Assembly (NCBI GenBank): GCA_963803155.1
Contig: CAWDMN010000092.1
Location: 55,150 to 119,149 of the forward strand
Direction of reading: 5' to 3'
DNA from: CAWDMN01 sp963803155
Lineage (GTDB): Bacteria > Acidobacteriota > Terriglobia > Versatilivoradales > Versatilivoraceae
Length of the DNA: 64,000 bases
The notes under the pieces were generated by a model that saw nothing but the letters and a program-made list of their open reading frames with translations, was not told where the DNA came from and ran no database searches. Shown here piece after piece: positions 17,419 to 23,232 of this stretch. Each line of letters opens with the position of its first letter. Within the stretch, counting starts at the first letter, position 1. The translations under genes and the position numbers were made by a program.

Positions 17419-17712
17419 ATGAGTGATTTGAGATTTGTTTGAGATCCTCAGAAAGCCGCCTCCAACAAGCGGACGCATGGAGTGACTTTTTCTGAGGCCA
17501 CAACCGTCTTCACAGACGAAAATGCCGAGGAATATCCCGATCCAGATCATTCAGAAGACGAGAAAAGATTTATTATCCTTGGCTTAAGTGCTGGCTTGCG
17601 AGTCTTAGTGGTTTGCTACTGTTACCGCCATCCTCAAGCCAATATCCGTATAATCTCTGCTCGAAAAGCCACCCCCCAGGAATGTCGATTTTATGGAGAA
17701 AACGTCCGATGA
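17419..17712 (+). pseudogene. brnT: BrnT toxin gene with early nonsense codon
   Basis: The reading frame from ATG 17419 gives MSDLRFV, then TGA at 17440-17442, then DPQKAASNKRTHGVTFSEA and the rest of a BrnT RNase toxin ending at 17712. In BrnT proteins the residue at the stop is the conserved Trp of the W-D-P motif, so a TGG-to-TGA change explains it. The remainder of the frame is intact, including DPDHSEDEKRFIILGLS and RIISARKATPQE. A GTG at 17482 could restart translation but would lose the N-terminal strand. The gene overlaps the antitoxin by 4 bases. It is very probably an inactivated toxin. Confidence 0.85.
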
Positions 17713-17924
17713 GAAAAGAATATGATTTTGCTAAAATGACGGGGAAAAAGAATCCTTACGCTAAAAGGCTGAAGAAACAAGTGACCATCAGGCTGGGCGT
17801 TGATGCTATTGAATACTTCAAACAGCTGTCGGAATCCACAGGCATCCCTTATCAGAGCTTAATTAATTCCTATCTGACTGACTGTGCCCGGAACCAACGA
17901 AAATTGGTCATGACATGGTCGTAG
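17709..17924 (+). CDS. brnA: BrnA antitoxin
   Basis: A 71-residue ribbon-helix-helix antitoxin of the BrnA family. It starts MRKEYDFAKMTGKKNPYAKR and continues with KKQVTIRLGVDAIEYFK and TGIPYQSLINSYL, all typical for BrnA. It overlaps the toxin frame by ATGA, so coupling would be expected, yet upstream translation now stops at codon 8. BrnA binds BrnT and represses the operon. Here the antitoxin frame is complete while the toxin is broken. It lies between attC-like sites 2 and 3. Confidence 0.88.
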   Translation: MRKEYDFAKMTGKKNPYAKRLKKQVTIRLGVDAIEYFKQLSESTGIPYQSLINSYLTDCARNQRKLVMTWS

Positions 17925-17941
17925 AATATGCTTTTTCCAAA

Positions 17942-18011
17942 TGCCAACAACGGGGCTTGAGGTGACTGGTGCATAAGGCGCGCCAGCAGCACCTCAGCCC
18001 TAATGTTGTGC
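17942..18011 (+). repeat. attC-like recombination site 3
   Basis: A 70-nt palindrome with left core TGCCAAC and right core GTTGTGC. The arms GGGCTTGAGGTG and CACCTCAGCCC pair with one extrahelical T, enclosing an inner CTGGTGC...GCGCCAG stem. The core boxes are imperfect against the consensus. The next gene starts 12 bases after it, as expected for a cassette. Confidence 0.68.
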
Positions 18012-18023
18012 TGGAGGTTACTA

Positions 18024-18959
18024 ATGAAGAAAGCCGCGGTATTTCTGGGTCTGGCCTTTCTCCTGAGTTGGCCTGTTGCCTTTCTGTGTTTCGGCAGTGG
18101 GATGCGTCCGTATACGGCGCCTTGGTTAGCCGTAGCCGTGTATTTCATGTTCACGCCGGCGATTTCCACCATCATCACGCAGAAGCTGATCTACCGACAG
18201 AACTTGATGAGCCCCCTGGGCGTTTCGTTTCGGCCCAATTGGTGGTTCCTGGTGGCGCTGCTGTTGCCGGGGATTATTGTCCTGGCATCCACGGCGACGA
18301 GTCTCTTTTTCCCTGGTGTATCACTGACGACAAACCTTACCGAGACGAGTTTTTTCCCATTCTTCGGGCAGAATATCACCCAAGACCAAGTGGCGGCGCT
18401 CACCCGGTCGGCCAGCGAATTACCCGTGCATCCATTTTTCATTGTCTTGCTTGGTGGGACGTTGGCCGGTCTCACTATCAACGGGGTTGCGGGGTTTGGC
18501 GAGGAACTCGGGTGGCGAGGATTGTTGCTTCGCGAATTGGCGGGATTGGGATTCTGGCGGGCATCCTTCTCGACCGGCATCGTTTGGGGGCTGTGGCATC
18601 TTCCATTCATTCTTCATGGCCACAACTATCCCGGCTATCCCATTGCGGGGGCCTTCGAGATGATTTTGTGGACCGTCTTGTTTTCCCCACTGATCGGCTA
18701 TCTGTGTATTCGGGCGAACTCCGTTATCGCGGCCGCCATAATGCACGGAGCGATTAATGGAACATGCATGGCGCCCATGGTCATGCTGAGGGGAGGCAAT
18801 GTGCTGCAAATTGGCGTTATGGGATTCGCGGGCATCCTCGTGTTGCTCTGTCTAAACCTCGCGCTTCTTACTCTTGGCAGGCCAGAAGAATGGCACGACA
18901 AATGGATGGAGCGGACGTTTGACAACGCCTCTCATCCAGGACGTTGGAAAATACAATAG
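18024..18959 (+). CDS. CPBP-family intramembrane protease (Abi-like)
   Basis: A 311-residue polytopic membrane protein with about eight helices. It belongs to the CAAX-protease/bacteriocin-processing (CPBP) family: motif 1 is GFGEELGWRG (catalytic Glu-Glu and Arg), motif 2 is WGLWHLPF (His) and motif 3 is IMHGAIN (His/Asn). I chose the ATG at 18024 with GGAGG upstream rather than the TTG/ATG at 18003. The family includes bacteriocin-immunity and prenyl-protein processing enzymes; the role here is unknown. The last codons and stop run into the right inverted repeat at 18943, suggesting the original C-terminus may have been altered there. Confidence 0.88.
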   Translation: MKKAAVFLGLAFLLSWPVAFLCFGSGMRPYTAPWLAVAVYFMFTPAISTIITQKLIYRQNLMSPLGVSFRPNWWFLVALLLPGIIVLASTATSLFFPGVSLTTNLTETSFFPFFGQNITQDQVAALTRSASELPVHPFFIVLLGGTLAGLTINGVAGFGEELGWRGLLLRELAGLGFWRASFSTGIVWGLWHLPFILHGHNYPGYPIAGAFEMILWTVLFSPLIGYLCIRANSVIAAAIMHGAINGTCMAPMVMLRGGNVLQIGVMGFAGILVLLCLNLALLTLGRPEEWHDKWMERTFDNASHPGRWKIQ

Positions 18960-19108
18960 CCGCGGATGAACGCGGATAAATAATAATCCATTCCTATTTC
19001 ATCCGCGCAAATCCGCGTTAATCAGCGGCTAGAAAATAAAACCCGGGAATTGGACCTGGAATAATTTCCAGTCACAGCCACAAACAGAAATTATTTTCCA
19101 ACAAGCCC
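18943..19108 (-). repeat. Right copy of 166-bp inverted repeat
   Basis: The inverted counterpart of 14890-15058. Read on the minus strand it gives GGGCTTGTTGGAAAATAA, then TCCAGGTCCAATTCCCGG, TTTTCTAGCCGC, CGCGGATGAAATAGG and GGCTATTGTATTTTCCAAC. It is diverged by scattered substitutions and a few indels, so it is not a recent duplicate. It sits between the CPBP gene and the DUF1801 gene. Confidence 0.9.
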
Positions 19109-19135
19109 GCTCACCCAACTGTCGAAGGAGAAGAG

Positions 19136-19519
19136 ATGAAAACTAATCCAACAGCCCCCAAGACTATCGATGACTACATCGCGGGCTTCCCCCCAGATAT
19201 CCAAGAGATTCTGGAGAAGATCAGGTTAACCATTAAGCAGGCGGCCCCCGAGGCGGAAGAAACTATCAGCTATCAAATGCCAACGTTCACCCTAATTGGG
19301 AATTTGGTTCATTTTGCAGCGTTCAAATCGCACATTGGATTTTATCCAACACCGTCTGGAACGGAAAAATTTCAAAAGGAACTATCGATATATAAGGGCG
19401 GAAAAGGTTCGATCAGATTCCCGCTAGATCAACCAATTCCATTTGCCTTGATCGGCAAGATCGTGAAGTTCAGGGTAAAGGAAAACTTGGCAAGAGCAGC
19501 AGCCAAAAGAAGAAAGTAA
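19136..19519 (+). CDS. DUF1801 protein (YdhG/CyaY-like)
   Basis: A 127-residue soluble protein of the DUF1801 family (MKTNPTAPKTIDDYIAGFP, QEILEKIRLTIKQAAPEAEE, SYQMPTF, GFYPTPSG). Family members adopt a frataxin-like fold and some have been called iron chaperones, but the true role is unsettled. The start is clear (AAGGAG before ATG 19136) and the frame is complete, ending in a basic tail. It begins 27 bases after the right inverted repeat and is followed by attC-like site 4. DUF1801 genes are common integron-cassette cargo, which agrees with the context. Confidence 0.9.
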   Translation: MKTNPTAPKTIDDYIAGFPPDIQEILEKIRLTIKQAAPEAEETISYQMPTFTLIGNLVHFAAFKSHIGFYPTPSGTEKFQKELSIYKGGKGSIRFPLDQPIPFALIGKIVKFRVKENLARAAAKRRK

Positions 19520-19565
19520 TAGAGAGCGTTACCCTTCACGGCAGGGTTCGCGCTAAAGAATCACC

Positions 19566-19642
19566 ACCCAACCACGTGTTGCGTCCGACTCGCCTCCGCT
19601 GGCGCTGCTGCGAGCGGGTGAACACGACCGACCCCGTTGGAA
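19566..19642 (+). repeat. attC-like recombination site 4
   Basis: A 77-nt site with left core ACCCAAC (fits RYYYAAC) and right core GTTGGAA. The outer arms pair as CGTGTT/AACACG and the inner arms as GACTCGC/GCGAGC, with unpaired bulges between them and a loop region in between. The next gene starts 13 bases after the right core. Confidence 0.7.
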
Positions 19643-19654
19643 CGAGAAAAGCTT

Positions 19655-20047
19655 ATGGCAAGCTTTGAAGAGGCATATGCAGATGCAAATTCAAAATTGA
19701 ATCAGCAGCCAAATCCAGATTTGGAGCGGCTGCTTAGGCCGGTATATGAACTTATTATTCTGAAACCTTCCAATTTGCCCGCTCTTAAAGTGGCAATGGA
19801 AGAGCTTTTGGATTTTTTAAACTCAGCGCAAGGACGTACCGAGGCTAATCTTTGGGCAGCCGACCTGTTTTTCTTCTTTTGGGAAAACTGGGAAGCCGGC
19901 TGGGACCATCTCCCTGAAGAATTTCAGAACATTCTAAGCTGCATGGGCAGTGCCTTGCATGATACATTTAGGAACCCGGAATTTGCTCGCGAATATGACT
20001 GTTTGCCTGAGCAGCTTCTCGATCGAGTAAGGCAAATCACAGTTTGA
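19655..20047 (+). CDS. Small acidic hypothetical protein
   Basis: A 130-residue, acidic, probably all-helical soluble protein; I do not recognise its family. It is rich in aromatic residues in the centre (DLFFFFWENWEAGWDHL). I start it at the ATG at 19655; an in-frame TTG at 19637 falls inside the attC-like right core region and is less likely. The start so close to a recombination site and the small size fit a single-gene cassette. Small acidic proteins of this sort can be immunity proteins, but nothing here shows that. Confidence 0.7.
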   Translation: MASFEEAYADANSKLNQQPNPDLERLLRPVYELIILKPSNLPALKVAMEELLDFLNSAQGRTEANLWAADLFFFFWENWEAGWDHLPEEFQNILSCMGSALHDTFRNPEFAREYDCLPEQLLDRVRQITV

Positions 20048-20057
20048 CAAGTTCCGA

Positions 20058-20119
20058 CCATCGGCTGGAGGTGACCGCCGCAAAATACGCGGCGGCACCT
20101 CAACCCAAACCTTGGCCTG
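20058..20119 (+). repeat. Possible degenerate attC-like site 5
   Basis: A hairpin with GAGGTG/CACCTC arms around a perfect CCGCC...GGCGG inner stem, placed exactly where an attC site would be expected between two single-gene units. The arm sequence resembles site 3. The outer AAC/GTT cores cannot be identified with confidence, so this is either a decayed site or another hairpin. Confidence 0.4.
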
Positions 20120-20141
20120 CAAGAAAGAGGAATATGAGACC

Positions 20142-20690
20142 ATGAATCCAAAGATCGTTATCAGGAACGAGACGCATGACGATGTTTGCGCGATAACTGA
20201 GGTGACTATCGCAGCGTTCAAGACCTTGGAGATCAGCAACCACACGGAGCAGTTCATCATCGAGGCGCTACGTGCCGCCAAAGCTCTTACGGTATCGCTG
20301 GTCGCAGAAATGGATGGCCGAGTGATAGGGCATATTGCTTTCTCTCCCGTGACCATTTCCGACGGCACACCGAACTGGTATGGACTTGGACCTGTTTCCG
20401 TTTTGCCGGAGCACCAGCGGAAGGGCATCGGCAAAGCACTGATAAAAGAAGGGTTGTCACGTCTGAAAGATATGAATGCTCAAGGATGTTGTCTCGTGGG
20501 ACATCCGGATTACTACAGGAAATTCGGGTTCAAGAACATGTCTGGACTTGTGCATGAGGGAGTGCCACAGGAGGTCTTCTTCGCTCTGTCTTTCGACGGG
20601 CATACTCCGCAGGGCACTGTCGCTTTCCACGAAGGATTCAAAGCGGATGGCCAACAAGAGGGTGCAGGCGACGCTTTACAGCGCGCCTGA
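20142..20690 (+). CDS. GNAT N-acetyltransferase (YhbS-like)
   Basis: A 182-residue GNAT-fold acetyltransferase. The acetyl-CoA binding motif A is GPVSVLPEHQRKGIGKALI (about residues 86-104), preceded by the strand GRVIGHIAFSP and followed by GHPDYYRKFGF, typical for the YhbS group. I start it at the ATG at 20142. The acceptor substrate is unknown. The last 14 codons run into attC-like site 6, so the C-terminus (GQQEGAGDALQRA) was probably set by the recombination site. GNATs are among the commonest integron-cassette products. Confidence 0.9.
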   Translation: MNPKIVIRNETHDDVCAITEVTIAAFKTLEISNHTEQFIIEALRAAKALTVSLVAEMDGRVIGHIAFSPVTISDGTPNWYGLGPVSVLPEHQRKGIGKALIKEGLSRLKDMNAQGCCLVGHPDYYRKFGFKNMSGLVHEGVPQEVFFALSFDGHTPQGTVAFHEGFKADGQQEGAGDALQRA

Positions 20691-20705
20691 CTCTTAACGT
20701 TGGCC
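20649..20705 (+). repeat. attC-like recombination site 6
   Basis: A compact 57-nt site with left core GGCCAAC and right core GTTGGCC, perfectly complementary. The arms AAGAG/CTCTT and CAGGCG/CGCCTG pair with asymmetric unpaired bases (GGTG on one side, A on the other) around an ACGCTTTACAG loop. It overlaps the 3' end of the GNAT gene. The organisation is that of a classical attC site. Confidence 0.78.
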
Positions 20706-20746
20706 GCAAATTCATTGGACATCGCCATGCTGTAGACGTACCATAT

Positions 20747-20756
20747 GCCGTACGGC
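20747..20756 (+). promoter_or_regulatory. Palindrome upstream of phd-yoeB, possible operator
   Basis: A perfect 10-bp palindrome GCCGTACGGC lies 17 bases before the Phd-type antitoxin start, just ahead of its AGGAGG ribosome-binding site. Phd/YefM antitoxins repress their own operons through short palindromes, so this is a candidate operator. Confidence 0.4.
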
Positions 20757-20772
20757 TAGGAGGTTAGGAAGT

Positions 20773-21015
20773 ATGACAACCTTATCAGCATCAGACGCAA
20801 GAAAGCGTCTATACAATCTTGTGGACGAAGTAAAGGATACCCATGTCCCGGTTCAGATTGTCGGTAAAAGAAATTCCGCTATCCTAATTTCCGAGGAGGA
20901 CTGGCGAGCAATAGAAGAAACTTTGTATCTCACCTCAATCCCTGGCATGCGCGAGTCTATTAAGAAGGGACTGAAGACACCTGTCGAAAAGTGTGAGGAG
21001 GAACCCGGCTGGTGA
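20773..21015 (+). CDS. Phd/YefM-family antitoxin
   Basis: An 80-residue antitoxin of the Phd/YefM family, with start MTTLSASDARKRLYNLVDEV, the DNA-binding N-terminal fold, and central ILISEEDWRAIEETLYLTS, typical for YefM/Axe. Its ribosome-binding site is AGGAGG, 9 bases upstream. It would neutralise the YoeB/Txe-type toxin downstream, whose GTG start overlaps its stop codon (GTGA). The frame is intact, including the acidic toxin-binding tail EEEPGW. Confidence 0.9.
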   Translation: MTTLSASDARKRLYNLVDEVKDTHVPVQIVGKRNSAILISEEDWRAIEETLYLTSIPGMRESIKKGLKTPVEKCEEEPGW

Positions 21016-21268
21016 GTTGGCGATTGGTTTTTACCAAACAAGCAAAAAAGACGCGAAAAAAATAGCCCAATCCGGTCTTAAGCCCCAGGCGAATCGCCTG
21101 CTAGACCTGCTCAGAGAAGACCCATACCGAAATCCACCGCCCTATGAAAAACTCATAGGCGACCTGTCAGGTGCTTTTTCTCGAAGAATCAACATACAGC
21201 ATCGCTTAATTTATAAAATGCTCGGAGATATCAATACAGCGAAAATTATCAGAATATGGACCCATTAG
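21012..21268 (+). pseudogene. yoeB: YoeB/Txe-family toxin gene with -1 frameshift
   Basis: From GTG 21012 the frame reads VSWRLVFTKQAKK and then ends at TAG 21063. If the ribosome moves back one base at 21050, it continues DAKKIAQSGLKPQANRL through NPPPYEKL and INIQHRLIYKML to IIRIWTH at 21268. This reconstitutes a normal YoeB/Txe endoribonuclease. The toxin is therefore either inactivated by loss of one A from a seven-A run, or made only by frameshifting at the slippery site described separately. No other ATG restores the missing N-terminus. A homopolymer sequencing error is a third explanation. Confidence 0.85.
21044..21050 (+). promoter_or_regulatory. A AAA AAG slippery heptamer in yoeB
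   Basis: The bases AAAAAAG fall exactly in the frame xxA AAA AAG relative to the toxin start (GCA AAA AAG). This is the most efficient bacterial -1 slippage motif, as used in dnaX. A tandem slip gives AAA AAA GAC, precisely the frame encoding the rest of the toxin. Note that deleting one A from an ancestral GCA AAA AAA GAC creates the same motif automatically, so its presence alone does not prove programmed use. Confidence 0.5.
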
Positions 21269-21339
21269 GAATGATCGGTTGCAACAGACTCGGCGGCCAT
21301 GGTCAATCATTTCAAAGAAAGGATAAGGAAGAACAGACA

Positions 21340-22086
21340 ATGAATCGTCAAAGTTTACTTCAACAAGCAATTGGCTTGATATTCGTTTTATTGGTCTTGT
21401 CGGCATGTGGTGTATCGAAACCGGTGCCGGTGTCTACACCGACGTCAATCCCGTCCGAATCTGCCAAAGAAATTGCCACAGTAACGGATATCGATGGAAA
21501 CGTTTACCACACGGTGACTATTGGAAAGCAAGTTTGGATGGTTGAAAACCTCAAGGTGACAAGGTTCCGTAATGGCGATCCCATTCCCAAGGTAATTGAA
21601 AATGCCGAATGGGATAAATTATCCTCAGGCGCCTATTGCGATTATGATAACAATCTATCCAATGTGGCAACTTACGGCAGGCTTTATAACTGGTATGCAG
21701 TCAATGACCCTCGCGGTAGCGCTCCAAAAGGCTGGCATGTGCCTACTAACGAAGAATGGGAAACGCTGGGGACCTACCTGGGTGGCAATACTGTGGCTGG
21801 TGGAAAATTAAAAGAAACTGGTGGATCCCATTGGATTAGTCCCAACCAAGGAGCCAATAACAGTTCCGGGTTTTTCGGTTTGCCCGGGGGTATTCGAGCC
21901 AGCTACGAAAAAAGCATTGGGGAATTCAAATACGTCGGACAAATTGGCGCCTTTTGGTCTTCTACAGAACTTAGGGAATCAGAGGCTTGGATGCGCTTTC
22001 TAACGAACTATGATGGAGTTTTAACAAAACCTGAATTACCCACATACAAGAGTTTTGGATATAGTGTGCGTTGCATCAAGGACTAA
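21340..22086 (+). CDS. FISUMP-domain lipoprotein
   Basis: A 248-residue predicted lipoprotein. The signal peptide ends in the lipobox LSAC (about residues 21-24 from ATG 21340), and a short Pro/Ser/Thr linker follows. Then comes a Fibrobacter succinogenes major paralogous (FISUMP) domain: TDIDGNVYHTVTIGKQVWM, ENLKVTRFRNGDPI, YGRLYNWYAV, GWHVPTNEEWE, and the C-terminal FGYSVRCIKD. The domain has a C-type-lectin-like fold and is found in secreted surface proteins; its role is unknown. It follows the frameshifted toxin by about 70 bases. An upstream in-frame ATG at 21256 is unlikely because it would bury the signal peptide. Confidence 0.88.
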   Translation: MNRQSLLQQAIGLIFVLLVLSACGVSKPVPVSTPTSIPSESAKEIATVTDIDGNVYHTVTIGKQVWMVENLKVTRFRNGDPIPKVIENAEWDKLSSGAYCDYDNNLSNVATYGRLYNWYAVNDPRGSAPKGWHVPTNEEWETLGTYLGGNTVAGGKLKETGGSHWISPNQGANNSSGFFGLPGGIRASYEKSIGEFKYVGQIGAFWSSTELRESEAWMRFLTNYDGVLTKPELPTYKSFGYSVRCIKD

Positions 22087-22161
22087 TTGCTTAGCCGGAA
22101 TTCACCGGCGGGGCTTCTTCCATTTTGTGATTGGGGCTGTACATCCAATTCCAGCCAATAG

Positions 22162-22226
22162 CGCGCCAATGTCCAGCTTTCAGCCGACCTGTCTTCGCTC
22201 GGGGGCTGAAGCTGGACATTGGCGCG
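22162..22226 (+). repeat. Long near-perfect hairpin after the lipoprotein gene
   Basis: Arms CGCGCCAATGTCCAGCTTTCAGCC (22162-22185) and its complement (22204-22226) pair over 23 bp with one extra T in the left arm. The 18-base loop contains CTTCGCTC, also found in attC-like sites 1 and 2. It lacks AAC/GTT cores (CCAAT and ATTGG instead), so I do not call it an attC site. Confidence 0.7.
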
Positions 22227-22247
22227 GAATCAAGCGGCAATTTAATC

Positions 22248-22275
22248 TTGTCAAATATATCAACACTTATATAAT
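22248..22275 (+). promoter_or_regulatory. Sigma-70 type promoter of higBA
   Basis: TTGTCA (22248-22253), a 16-base spacer and consensus TATAAT (22270-22275) form a strong sigma-70 promoter. The -10 box ends only 6 bases before the higB ATG at 22282, so the transcript would start at or next to the start codon and be leaderless for higB. Confidence 0.65.
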
Positions 22276-22281
22276 TCCTGA

Positions 22282-22608
22282 ATGAGCCCGAAGCCATTAC
22301 AGTTCATCGCATCGAGCTTGGATGATCTCCGGAATTTTCCCGACGAAGCGCTTCGAGCCGCAGACTTTGAACTCCGCGCGGTTTAAAATAGTTTTGAGCC
22401 ATCTGACTGGAAACCCATATCCTCAATAGGTTCCGGCGTGCGGGAGATCCGCATCCATACGCTGGGCGAGTGGCGCGTGATTTATGTCATAAAACTTAAA
22501 GAGGCTATTTACGTGCTGCATGCCTTCCAAAAGAAGACACGGAAAACCAGCCGGAATGATATCGAACTGGCACGAAAGCGGTTTCCATTACTTGGAGGTA
22601 ATCCATGA
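22282..22608 (+). pseudogene. higB: HigB/RelE-family toxin gene with internal stop
   Basis: The frame from ATG 22282 reads MSPKPLQFIASSLDDLRNFP to ELRAV. It then hits TAA at 22384-22386, and continues in the same frame with FEPSDWKPISSIGSGVREIR, GEWRVIYV, AIYVLHAFQKKTRKTS and DIELARKR to a TGA at 22606. This is a Gp49/HigB-type phage-derived RelE-superfamily toxin. The stop replaces a position that is usually Gln in relatives, so CAA-to-TAA is the likely change. Only 34 residues can be made from the start. The gene overlaps the antitoxin start by ATGA. Confidence 0.85.
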
Positions 22609-22889
22609 ATAAGGTTATCAATAAATCGTCAGGAAATGTATTTGTTGATTTGGGCTACTCTGCCGATGAAGCCGCCATTCTGCAAATGCGGGCTGATCTA
22701 ATGGCTGATCTGCGAAAATTCATTGAAAACAAAAAAATGACCCAAGCCAAAGCTGCTAAAGTACTGAGGATTACCCAATCGAGGGTTTCCGATCTCACCA
22801 GGGGCAAATGGGATCGGTTCAGTCTGGAAATGCTCATTACCCTTGCGACTCGGGCTGGATTCCGCGTGACTCTTAAAACAGCTGCGTAA
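22605..22889 (+). CDS. higA: HigA/XRE-family antitoxin
   Basis: A 94-residue antitoxin with a helix-turn-helix of the HTH_37/XRE type (MTQAKAAKVLRITQSRVSDL, about residues 45-64), followed by GKWDRFSLEMLITLATRAG. It has its own ribosome-binding site (CTTGGAGGTAATCC) inside the end of higB, which would allow expression despite the toxin's stop codon. It pairs with HigB-type toxins and represses the operon. The frame is complete. Confidence 0.9.
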   Translation: MNKVINKSSGNVFVDLGYSADEAAILQMRADLMADLRKFIENKKMTQAKAAKVLRITQSRVSDLTRGKWDRFSLEMLITLATRAGFRVTLKTAA

Positions 22890-23232
22890 AAGAGGAATTT
22901 TCGAGACAAGAATCAGGAAGGCTGGCAGTCTAATCCCATCCGCAAAAGTCGCGCTAACCGAGGGGCACAGCCAATCCGTCAGCTGACGGACCAGCGGCTT
23001 CTTACAAGGGCATTGACAGGTTCAAAAGTATTCTTTGTTTAGAAATCATTCCGCCCGTGGCGGCTAACCCCAATCGTTCGTCCCGCGATGCATTTCTCAC
23101 GGAGTCACTGAGACACAGAGATATGAGAATGATCATGGGACTGCAATCATTGATTGTAAGACAGCGACGCATCCAGCGAACGAGCGCATCGAGCAGACTC
23201 GGAGCTGCCCATTCCAATCCGACGAAGTGGTT
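22890..23232. other. Intergenic region, no gene seen
   Basis: About 340 bases between higA and the endonuclease V gene. I see a short perfect palindrome CCGTCAGCTGACGG (near 22976-22989) and a stretch CACGGAGTCACTGAGACACAG that resembles a repeat common in environmental genomes. There is no convincing attC-like site and no ORF with a recognisable product. Confidence 0.5.

Noticed and set aside
17440..17442. TGA read as tryptophan (recoded genetic code)
   Set aside because: Many genes in the window end normally at TGA (for example 3511-3513 and 15786-15788), so genome-wide recoding is excluded.
22162..22226. Hairpin as another attC site
   Set aside because: It has an extra base and a similar loop, but the outer ends are CCAAT/ATTGG rather than AAC/GTT, and the arms pair without an unpaired spacer.
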